This document shows, one piece after another, positions 8,035 to 15,125 of a DNA stretch of 64,000 bases. A program made the position numbers and the translations under genes. This stretch comes from Streptomyces rubrogriseus. GTDB lineage: Bacteria > Actinomycetota > Actinomycetes > Streptomycetales > Streptomycetaceae. The stretch spans positions 6,324,001-6,388,000 of the forward strand of contig NZ_CP116256.1 in the NCBI RefSeq assembly GCF_027947575.1. Direction: 5' to 3'. The notes under the pieces were generated by a model. It saw nothing but the letters and a program-made list of their open reading frames with translations. It was not told where the DNA came from and did no database searches. Numbering within the stretch: the stretch's first letter is position 1; every line of letters starts with the position of its first letter.

Positions 8035-8225
8035 TTCAGGTAGTCCAAGATCTCCGCATCGCTGTCCATCAGCTCGGCCAGGACGTCATCGACCTTCAGC
8101 TCGGCCCGGTCCTGGGCCTCACGGATGGCCTCGATGGCAAGCTCCTGCTTGCTGCGACCCTCCCGACGAGCCCGCTCGGTGAGCTTCGCGTCAAGGTCGT
8201 CGGGGAGCCGGAGTGTCATCGCCAT
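8031..8225 (-). CDS. ribbon-helix-helix antitoxin partner of Doc
   Basis: 64 residues. The start MAMTLRLPDDLDAKLTERAR is a classic CopG/Arc-type ribbon-helix-helix domain, and the acidic C-terminus (DVLAELMDSDAEILDYL) is the kind that occupies the toxin. This is not the Phd-fold partner of phage P1 Doc, so the pairing is mixed. ATG at 8225 lacks a ribosome binding site. A TATCAT -10 box ends 6 nt upstream, so the mRNA is probably leaderless. The operator below overlaps that box, which indicates autoregulation. Confidence 0.85.
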   Translation of the reverse strand: MAMTLRLPDDLDAKLTERARREGRSKQELAIEAIREAQDRAELKVDDVLAELMDSDAEILDYLK

Positions 8226-8231
8226 AAAGAG

Positions 8232-8251
8232 ATGATACCTGGCCGGTATCA
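8232..8251 (-). promoter_or_regulatory. operator and -10 box of the toxin-antitoxin operon
   Basis: Perfect inverted repeat TGATACC-TGGCC-GGTATCA at 8233-8251. Read on the minus strand, one arm contains TATCAT (8232-8237), which lies 6 nt before the antitoxin ATG and fits a -10 hexamer. Binding of the ribbon-helix-helix antitoxin here would directly block the promoter. Confidence 0.6.
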
Positions 8252-8303
8252 GAGCACGGAGGCAAGCACGTCCGGCGACCGCCCTACGCCCCGAAATCGC
8301 AGG

Positions 8304-9680
8304 TCAGGATCCCTTGCCCGCCGGTTCGAGAATGGCGACGCACTCCACATGATGCGTCATCGGGAACAGGTCGAACACCCGCAGCATCCGCACCCGGTAC
8401 CCCCCGTCCCGGAAGTACCCCAGGTCCCGGGCCAGGGCGGCCGGGTCGCAGGCCACGTAGGCGATCCTGCGGGCGCCCAGGGTCGAGAGGTGCTGGACCG
8501 TCTTGCGGCCGGCGCCCGCGCGGGGCGGGTCGAGGACGATGAGGTCGACCTCGTCGATGCCGGTGCGGGGCAGGACGGACTCGACCTTGCCCTGCTCGAT
8601 GCGGACGCGGTCGAAGCCGGCGAGGTTGTGGCGGGCGTCCTCGACGGCGCGCTTGCCGGACTCGATGCCGAGGACCGCTCCCTGGTCCCCGACTCGGTCG
8701 GCCAGGGCGCCGGCGAAGAGGCCGACGCCGCAGTAGAGGTCCAGGGCCATGTCGCCCTTGCGGGGCAGCAGGCCTTGCATGACCGCGGTCACCAGGGTGT
8801 CGGCGGCCTTCGGGTGGACCTGCCAGAAGCCGCCGGAGCCGACGCGGTAGGTGCGGTCGTCGGCGCGCTCGCGGACGAAGGGGCGGCCGTGGACCCGGTG
8901 GACACCGCCATCCTTCTCGCCGACACGCATGACCGACACCGGGCGGTCCAGTTCGACGATGGGGAGGCGGGCGCCGGGGCGCGGGGTCAGGATGACCTGG
9001 CGGTCCTGGGAGCCCGTCGCCGCGATCGCCTCGACCGTCGCCATGCCGGGCCAGTCACGGCGCTCGATGCCCAGCTCGCTGACGCCCTCCGCCGCGATCA
9101 TGCAGTGGTCGATCGGCTCGATCTCGTGGGAACGGTGGCGGCGCAGACCCGCGCGACCGTCCGCGTCCACCGCGTACTGCACGCGGGTGCGCCACGACGG
9201 GACCTGGCCCGCGGGGAGCTTGTCGCCCTCGGCCGGCATGACCGTGCCGTCCCAGCCGGCCTCCTCGGGGGTCAGACCCGCCAGGCGCTCAAGCTGCTCG
9301 GCGACGACCTCGCCCTTCAGGCGGCGCTGGGCGCCCGGCTTGGCGTGCTGCCAGTCGCAGCCGCCGCAGCGGCCCGGGCCGGCGAAGGGGCAGGGGGCCT
9401 CGATGCGGTCCTTGGAGGGGTCCAGGATCTCGACCGCGTCCGCGCGCAGGAAGCGGGCACCCTCCTCTCCCTCCGTCACCCGGGCGACGACCCGCTCGCC
9501 GGGCAGCGTGTGCCGGACGAACAGCACCTGGCCCTCGGACGTGCGGGCGATGCAGTGGCCGCCGTGGGCGACGGGGCCGACCTCGACCTCGTACTCCTCG
9601 CCGACCAGCGAGACCGACTGCGAGACCGGCTCCGAGACCGCTCGCTGTTCCGCCTGCGACTTCTTCGGTTCTGCCTGCAT
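8304..9680 (-). CDS. TrmA/RlmD-family RNA (uracil-5) methyltransferase
   Basis: 458 residues. An N-terminal TRAM domain (~25-85) is followed by a [4Fe-4S] cysteine set in CPFAGPGRCGGCDWQ (~110-125), then a Rossmann SAM domain with LDLYCGVGLFAG and DPPRAG. The catalytic Cys is in VACDPAALARD, with the C-terminal motif MTHHVECVAILE. The family methylates C5 of uridines in tRNA or 23S rRNA. ATG at 9680 (MQAEPKKS) follows GGAG; longer versions of the frame run into low-complexity sequence. In mycobacteria the orthologue (Rv2689c) also adjoins an APC permease, so this marks the left side of the conserved chromosomal block. Confidence 0.92.
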   Translation of the reverse strand: MQAEPKKSQAEQRAVSEPVSQSVSLVGEEYEVEVGPVAHGGHCIARTSEGQVLFVRHTLPGERVVARVTEGEEGARFLRADAVEILDPSKDRIEAPCPFAGPGRCGGCDWQHAKPGAQRRLKGEVVAEQLERLAGLTPEEAGWDGTVMPAEGDKLPAGQVPSWRTRVQYAVDADGRAGLRRHRSHEIEPIDHCMIAAEGVSELGIERRDWPGMATVEAIAATGSQDRQVILTPRPGARLPIVELDRPVSVMRVGEKDGGVHRVHGRPFVRERADDRTYRVGSGGFWQVHPKAADTLVTAVMQGLLPRKGDMALDLYCGVGLFAGALADRVGDQGAVLGIESGKRAVEDARHNLAGFDRVRIEQGKVESVLPRTGIDEVDLIVLDPPRAGAGRKTVQHLSTLGARRIAYVACDPAALARDLGYFRDGGYRVRMLRVFDLFPMTHHVECVAILEPAGKGS

Positions 9681-9732
9681 GGCGGGGTGACTCCAGAGAA
9701 CGGGGGGAGGACAGGGACAACAGCCGTCCAGT

Positions 9733-11811
9733 CTACGTGGACGAGGAGGAGTCCTTCGTACGGTCACGGTCACGGTCCTGGTGATGGGCCGGCCCGCGCC
9801 GCACCGCACCCGGCGCGCTCCAGTTCTGGCGCTTGCGCGCCCGGCGCCTGGCGGCCTCGGAGGACTCCAGCTGGTACGGGACGGACGTGACCATGACGCC
9901 CGGCGTGAACAGCAGCCGGCCCTTGAGGCGCAGGGCGCTCTGGTTGTGCAGCAGGTGCTCGTACCAGTGGCCGACCACGTACTCGGGGATGATCACCGAG
10001 ACCGCGTCGCGCGGGGACTCCTTGCGCAGGCTCTTGACGTACTCGATGACCGGCCGGGTGATCTCGCGGTACGGCGAGTCCAGGACCTTCAGCGGTACGG
10101 CGATGCCGCGGCGCTCCCACTCCTCGCGCAGCGCCTTCGTCTCGACCGGGTCGACGTTGACGCTGAGGGCCTCCAGGCTGTCGGAGCGCATCAGCTTGGC
10201 GTAGGCGAGGGCGCGGAGCGTGGGGCGGTGGATCTTGGAGATGAGGACCACCGAGTGGACGCGGGAGGGGCGCACCATGTCGTCGCTCTGGGCCTCCTCG
10301 GGGTCCTCGGGGGCCGCGATCTCCTCGGCGACGCGGTCGTAGTGCTTGCGGATGGCCGTCATCGTCGCGAAGAAGATGCACATGCCGAGCAGCGCGACCC
10401 AGGCCCCGTGCGTGAACTTGGTCGCCAGGACCACGACCAGGACGAGGCCGGTGAAGAAAGCGCCGAAGGCGTTGATCGCGCGGGAGCGGACCATGCGGCG
10501 CCGGGCGGCCTGGTCGCGCTCGGTGGCCAAGTTGCGGTTCCAGTGGCGGACCATGCCGATCTGGCTGAGCGTGAAGGACACGAAGACGCCGACGATGTAG
10601 AGCTGGATCAGTCGGGTCGAGTCGGCGCCGTAGACGACGACCAGGAGCATGGCGGCCCCGGCGAGGAGCACGATGCCGTTGGAGAAGGCCAGGCGGTCGC
10701 CGCGGGTGTGCAGCTGGCGCGGCAGGTAGCGGTCCTGGGCGAGGATCGAGCCGAGCAGCGGGAAGCCGTTGTACGCGGTGTTGGCGGCGAGGAAGAGGAC
10801 CAGCGCGGTGGCGGCGGCCAGCACGATGAACAGGAAGCTGCCCTCGCCGAAGACCGCCTCGGCGACCTGCGAGATCACCGGGTGCTGGACGTAGTCCGCG
10901 CCGACCGCGACGCCGTTGTGGAAGAGGTCGGTGGCCGGGTTCTCCGACATCCGCACGTCGGTCGCGGCGGCCAGCGCGATGATGCCGCAGAACATGGTGA
11001 CGGCGAGCAGGCCCATCATCGCGAGGGTGTTCCCCGCGTTCTTGGACTTGGGCTTGCGGAAGGCCGGGACGCCGTTGGAGATCGCCTCGACACCGGTGAG
11101 CGCGGCACAGCCGGAGGAGAAGGCGCGCAGGAGGAGGAAGATCAGGGCGAAGCCGGCCAGGCCGCCGTGCTCCGGCTTGATCTCGTAGTCCGCGGTCGGG
11201 GCGCGCATGGTGTCGTCCAGGACCAGTCCGCGGAACGCGCCCCACACGATCATGATGAAGACGCCCGCGACGAAGACGTACGTCGGAATCGCGAACAGGG
11301 TGCCCGACTCCCTGACCCCGCGCAGGTTCATCAGCGTGAGCAGCAGGATCACGGCGACCGCGCACAGCACCTTGTGCTCGACGACGAAGGGGATCGCCGA
11401 GCCCAGGTTCTCGATGCCGGAGGAGATGGAGACCGCGACGGTCAGGACGTAGTCGACCAGCAGGGCGCTGGCGACGGTCAGACCGGCCTTCGGCCCGAGG
11501 TTGGTGGTGGCCACCTCGTAGTCGCCGCCGCCGCTCGGGTAGGCGTGCACGTTCTGCCGGTAGGAGGCGACCACGGTGAACATCAGGACCACGACCGCGA
11601 CCGCGATCCACGGGCTGAAGTGGTAGGCCGACACGCCCGCGATGGACAGGACGAGCAGTACCTCGCCCGGCGCGTACGCCACGGAGGACAGCGGGTCGGA
11701 CGCGAACACGGGAAGCGCGATGCGCTTCGGCAGGAGCGTTTCGCCCAGCCGGTCGCTGCGCAGTGCGCGCCCGATGAGGATCCGTTTGGGCACGTCGGTC
11801 AGTTTGGACAC
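9733..11811 (-). CDS. APC-superfamily amino acid/cation permease
   Basis: About 692 residues with ~12 hydrophobic segments between ~35 and ~470, then a ~200-residue cytoplasmic tail. The start region (LPKRIALPVFASDPLSSVAY) is typical of the large actinobacterial APC permease next to ceoB/ceoC. GTG at 11811 is chosen: TACGAT lies ~8 nt upstream, suggesting a leaderless message. The alternative is TTG at 11850, which has a good GGAGAGG but would put a rare TTA at codon 9. In other actinobacteria the divergent neighbour is ceoB, a TrkA-type K+ regulator; here that neighbour is displaced by ~33 kb of prodiginine genes. Substrate unknown. Confidence 0.88.
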   Translation of the reverse strand: MSKLTDVPKRILIGRALRSDRLGETLLPKRIALPVFASDPLSSVAYAPGEVLLVLSIAGVSAYHFSPWIAVAVVVLMFTVVASYRQNVHAYPSGGGDYEVATTNLGPKAGLTVASALLVDYVLTVAVSISSGIENLGSAIPFVVEHKVLCAVAVILLLTLMNLRGVRESGTLFAIPTYVFVAGVFIMIVWGAFRGLVLDDTMRAPTADYEIKPEHGGLAGFALIFLLLRAFSSGCAALTGVEAISNGVPAFRKPKSKNAGNTLAMMGLLAVTMFCGIIALAAATDVRMSENPATDLFHNGVAVGADYVQHPVISQVAEAVFGEGSFLFIVLAAATALVLFLAANTAYNGFPLLGSILAQDRYLPRQLHTRGDRLAFSNGIVLLAGAAMLLVVVYGADSTRLIQLYIVGVFVSFTLSQIGMVRHWNRNLATERDQAARRRMVRSRAINAFGAFFTGLVLVVVLATKFTHGAWVALLGMCIFFATMTAIRKHYDRVAEEIAAPEDPEEAQSDDMVRPSRVHSVVLISKIHRPTLRALAYAKLMRSDSLEALSVNVDPVETKALREEWERRGIAVPLKVLDSPYREITRPVIEYVKSLRKESPRDAVSVIIPEYVVGHWYEHLLHNQSALRLKGRLLFTPGVMVTSVPYQLESSEAARRRARKRQNWSAPGAVRRGPAHHQDRDRDRTKDSSSST

Positions 11812-11986
11812 AACAGAGGATCGTAAGCGTTCGAACGCGCGACCACCCAATCGCCACCCCTCTCCGGCCGCCCCGGTCTGCTCTACGGGTGAATTCGCGG
11901 GCCGGTGCGGCTGCGGATCGGGCGGACGGCGGGGTTCGCATGGCTATATGACCATCACCGTCCGTCGTCCCCCTGAGGGAGATCCC

Positions 11987-12100
11987 ATGCATCTGTCCGC
12001 GGAGCTGGTCGGCGGCGGCGTCACGCTCGTCGGCCTCGCTGTCCTGGCCTTCGCCAGCGTTCGCAGCATCTGCCGCCGGGGGTCGTCGGCGGGGGGCTGA
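11987..12100 (+). CDS. possible 37-aa single-pass membrane protein
   Basis: ATG at 11987 follows GAGGGAG with ~6-nt spacing. The product has one hydrophobic stretch (GGGVTLVGLAVLAFASV, ~8-25) and a basic C-terminus (RSICRRGSS), which fits a small membrane peptide. No family is recognised. It lies alone between the divergent APC permease promoter and the acyltransferase gene. Confidence 0.4.
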   Translation: MHLSAELVGGGVTLVGLAVLAFASVRSICRRGSSAGG

Positions 12101-12150
12101 GGCGGGGCCCCGGGCGAGGAGGACAGGCCTCGGACGAGAGGGACCGGTCC

Positions 12151-13038
12151 TCAGACGAACGGGGAGCCGCGGCCCTCCAGCATCTCGTTGAGCGTGTGCT
12201 GGATGGTGTCCTTCACCTCGCCGGCGAGCTTCTCGACCACCAGCGGGTCCTCCGCGGCGTCCTCGGGGAAGCCGTCCGTGTGGATCGGGGCACCGAAGCG
12301 GATGGTCCACTTGGTCGGCATCGGGATCAGGCCCAGCGCGCCCAGCAGCGGGAAGGTCGGGGTGATCGGGAAGTACGGCAGCTTCAGCATCCGGGCCAGG
12401 GTGGGGGCCGAGCCGATCATCGGGTAGATCTCCTCGGCGCCGACGATCGAGCACGGCACCATGGGGCGCCCCGACCGCAGCGCCACCGCCGCGAAGCCTC
12501 CCCGGCCGAAGCGCTGCAGCCGGTAGCGCTCCTCGAAGGGCTTGCCGAGCCCCTTGTAGCCCTCCGGCATCACGCCGACCAGTTCGCCGGAGCCGAGCAG
12601 CCGCAGCGCGTTCTCGGGGCAGGCGCGTACGTGGCCGGCCTTGCGGGCGAGGTCACGGACGACGGGGAGGTCGAAGGCAAGGTCGGCGGCGAGCAGCCGG
12701 AGCCTGCGGTGCGTGCTGTGGTGGTCGTGCAGCGCCACCTGGAGCATCAGGGCGTCGAGCGGCAGGGTGCCGGAGTGGTTGGCGACCAGGAGTGCGCCCC
12801 CCTCGGCCGGCACGTTCTCCAGGCCCTCCAGGTCGACCCGGAAGTACTTCTCGTACAGCAGGCGCAGGGCGGGGAGCAGGTAGTCGTCGGTCAGCTCCGG
12901 GTCGAAGCCGAAGTCGTCGACGGCGCCCTCGTCGGAGGTCAGCCGGGCGAACGCCTCGGCGCCGCCGGCCAGCACCTCGCGCAGCACCTCGGCGGTCAGG
13001 GACGCCTCGGCCTCTCCGAAGGGAATGTCTCCGGTCAT
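12151..13038 (-). CDS. 1-acylglycerol-3-phosphate acyltransferase family (PlsC-like)
   Basis: 295 residues. The acyltransferase signature is clear: HSGTLPLD (HX4D, ~92-99) and the glycerophosphate-binding block MPEGYKGLGKPF (~180). A C-terminal segment follows PMVPCSIVGAEE. Members transfer acyl chains to lysophospholipids at the membrane. It lies downstream of redF on the same strand but is separated from it by a strong hairpin, so it is probably not part of the prodiginine operon. No membrane anchor is evident. Confidence 0.85.
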   Translation of the reverse strand: MTGDIPFGEAEASLTAEVLREVLAGGAEAFARLTSDEGAVDDFGFDPELTDDYLLPALRLLYEKYFRVDLEGLENVPAEGGALLVANHSGTLPLDALMLQVALHDHHSTHRRLRLLAADLAFDLPVVRDLARKAGHVRACPENALRLLGSGELVGVMPEGYKGLGKPFEERYRLQRFGRGGFAAVALRSGRPMVPCSIVGAEEIYPMIGSAPTLARMLKLPYFPITPTFPLLGALGLIPMPTKWTIRFGAPIHTDGFPEDAAEDPLVVEKLAGEVKDTIQHTLNEMLEGRGSPFV

Positions 13039-13085
13039 ACGTGCCTCGTCTCGGATCTGTGGAGGGGGTCTGTGGTTGCCGCCCG

Positions 13086-13121
13086 GTACGGCGGCCCCCT
13101 CGCCCGGGGAGGCCGCCGTAC
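13086..13121 (-). terminator. terminator after redF; left edge of the prodiginine operon
   Basis: Perfect 11-bp stem GTACGGCGGCC / GGCCGCCGTAC around a 14-nt GC-rich loop that can extend the stem. It starts 17 nt past the redF stop and ends before the acyltransferase start at 13038. Confidence 0.7.
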
Positions 13122-13138
13122 GCGCGTGACGGGCTGGG

Positions 13139-13819
13139 TCAGTACACGTAGGGGACGAACTTCGCCGTCCGGGACGCGTACTCGTCGAAGGCCTCGCCGT
13201 ATCGCTCGGCGAGGTACTTGTCGAGCATGGGGATGTTCAGGAAGACGAACATGCAGACCATGATCAGGGGGATGGCGAAGGCCCACGGGGTGCCCGTGAC
13301 CAGCGCGAACCCGGAGAAGAGCACGGCGTCACCGAAGTAGTTGATGTGCATCGAGTGCTTGAACAGGCCTTCGGTGTAGAGCTTGCCCTTGTTCTCCGGG
13401 CGCTTCTTCCAGAGTTTGCGCTGGTACTCCGACCCCGTGTTCAGGTAGGACCCGAGGAGGTACAGCACGACGCCCAGCCAGGTGAACACGCTCACGCCGG
13501 CGTCGTTGGTGCCGCCGAAGTACGCCATCGTGCCGTGGATCACCAGGACCCAGATCCCGATGGTGGCCGACTCCGACCACTCCATCTTGCGCTGGAGCAT
13601 CACGAAGTTCGTGGCGATGAAGCGCAGCAGGTAGAGCACCGACAGGGTCGCCAGCAGGACCCGGCGCAGGGTCGCCGCCTCGTCGAAGTCGGTGCCGAAC
13701 CAGTCGGCCACGGTGTCCGCGCCGCCGAACAGGAACCACACGGCGCCGGCCACGGCGACGGTGTTGAAGGCCGTCACCAGGGCCTTGGGGCCGGTCGACG
13801 CGTCGTATCCGCCGTACAT
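13139..13819 (-). CDS. redF: RedF-like membrane protein (DUF1295/ICMT-like)
   Basis: 226 residues with several membrane segments (~14-32, ~55-75, ~85-105, ~115-130, ~165-195). The C-terminal part has the steroid-5-alpha-reductase/isoprenylcysteine methyltransferase look: YTEGLFKHSMHINYFGD, with LAERYGEAFDEYASRTAKFVPYVY nearer the end. It is the last gene of the leftward red operon, 42 bp after redG. Its role in prodiginine formation is not established. The fold suggests reduction or methylation at the membrane, or handling of the hydrophobic product. Confidence 0.8.
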   Translation of the reverse strand: MYGGYDASTGPKALVTAFNTVAVAGAVWFLFGGADTVADWFGTDFDEAATLRRVLLATLSVLYLLRFIATNFVMLQRKMEWSESATIGIWVLVIHGTMAYFGGTNDAGVSVFTWLGVVLYLLGSYLNTGSEYQRKLWKKRPENKGKLYTEGLFKHSMHINYFGDAVLFSGFALVTGTPWAFAIPLIMVCMFVFLNIPMLDKYLAERYGEAFDEYASRTAKFVPYVY

Positions 13820-13861
13820 CTCTCACTCTCGCTCTCTCTTGTCCGTCCCCCGTCTTCGGGT

Positions 13862-15049
13862 CTACGGGCGCGCGGCGGCATCCTCCTTGGGCTTGGCGCC
13901 GCGTCGTCCGCCGGCCGCTCCCCTGCCGTTGCCCGTGGCACGGGCCGGTGTTCCGCCCAGCCCCGCCGCTTCCGGCTCGGGCTCCGCCTCCCGCGCCGGT
14001 GACGAGGGCGCGGCGGAGGCGTCCGCGATCAGCTTGGCGCGCATCGAGATGTACTTGGCGTTCATCTCGTCGACGGGGATGAACTTGTTGACGCCACCGG
14101 CGCTGATCTTGGGTTCCTGGTGTTCCATGATGCGGACGTCCTGGGGGTCCTGCACCCACTTCTCCATGTAGAGGGACGCCCAGGGCAGCAGACGGCGCAG
14201 CGGTTCGAACCTCAGGACGGGCTTGACCTGTTCGTACTCGTACCAGCGCAGGATGTGCTCGGTGTTCTGGTCGTCGATGGGCACCAGCCAGGAGGTGGTC
14301 TCGAACTGCTCGGTCTGCACGTGCACCATGCACGGGAAGGTGAACGTGATGACGTAGTGGGTGGTGTTGGTCGGGTCGTCCTCCTGGCAGTGGTCGAAGG
14401 AGTAGCGGATGGTCTGACCCTCCGCCTCCGTCTCCACCCGGTGGTTGGTGATCCGGGTGGCGGCCAGGTACCGCTCGCGACCGTCGAGGCCGAACTTGCT
14501 CGGGGTGCCGTACAGGAGCAGGTAGTCGATGTAGTTGAACCAGTGGTCCCTGTGCACGTAGGTCACGTGGTAGAACTCGAGCAGGCTCTCGATGTAACGG
14601 GTGTAGTGCACCGGGCGGGTCCAGCGCTTGGTGGCGTACAGCTTCCGGTTGTCGGTCACCTCGGCCGGGGCCGCCACCGGCGGCAGGTCGGCCGCCGGGC
14701 GCTCGTCGCCCCACCACATCCACACCAGGCCGAACTGCTCCCGGACCGGGTAGGTGGGCACCCGCAGCGAGCCGGGGATGCGGGCCTCGGAGCCCATGGC
14801 CGGGATCACCCGGCAGGCACCGTCGGCTCCGTAGCGGAAGCCGTGGTACGGGCATTCGATGGTGTTGCCCTTCATGCGGCCGTCGCCGAGGTTGGCGCCC
14901 TTGTGCGGGCAGCGGGCGCCCTGGCAGACGAGGTTGCCGTCGATGTCGCGCCAGAGCACGAGGTCCTGGCCCATCCGGCGCAGGCCGAGCGGTTTGTCGT
15001 TGCCCACCTCCTGCGCCTCGACGATGGGATACCACTGGTTGGGGATCAT
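13862..15049 (-). CDS. redG: RedG: Rieske oxygenase for oxidative carbocyclisation of prodiginine
   Basis: 395 residues. The N-terminal Rieske domain has the [2Fe-2S] ligands in CPHKGA and CPYHGF (~47-72). The catalytic domain has the mononuclear-iron motif ESLLEFYHVTYVH (~165), with H-x4-H ligands. In S. coelicolor RedG closes the alkyl chain of undecylprodigiosin onto a pyrrole to give streptorubin B; homologues elsewhere make other macrocycles. The C-terminal ~45 residues are Ala/Gly/Lys-rich and probably disordered. ATG at 15049 follows GGGAG. Only one RedG-type gene is present, so a single cyclic product in addition to linear undecylprodigiosin is expected. Ring position cannot be read from sequence. 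Confidence 0.92.
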   Translation of the reverse strand: MIPNQWYPIVEAQEVGNDKPLGLRRMGQDLVLWRDIDGNLVCQGARCPHKGANLGDGRMKGNTIECPYHGFRYGADGACRVIPAMGSEARIPGSLRVPTYPVREQFGLVWMWWGDERPAADLPPVAAPAEVTDNRKLYATKRWTRPVHYTRYIESLLEFYHVTYVHRDHWFNYIDYLLLYGTPSKFGLDGRERYLAATRITNHRVETEAEGQTIRYSFDHCQEDDPTNTTHYVITFTFPCMVHVQTEQFETTSWLVPIDDQNTEHILRWYEYEQVKPVLRFEPLRRLLPWASLYMEKWVQDPQDVRIMEHQEPKISAGGVNKFIPVDEMNAKYISMRAKLIADASAAPSSPAREAEPEPEAAGLGGTPARATGNGRGAAGGRRGAKPKEDAAARP

Positions 15050-15125
15050 CGGGTCGTCTCCCGTCTGGGTGTGGTCCGCCCCTCGGCGGGGGCGGTCGCG
15101 GTCCGGTGTTGCGGCGGTGACCGAC

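Noticed and set aside
7312..8043. A 243-residue + strand frame upstream of and opposite to the Doc gene
   Set aside because: Its second half is antisense to the toxin gene and its first half has no domain or ribosome binding site.
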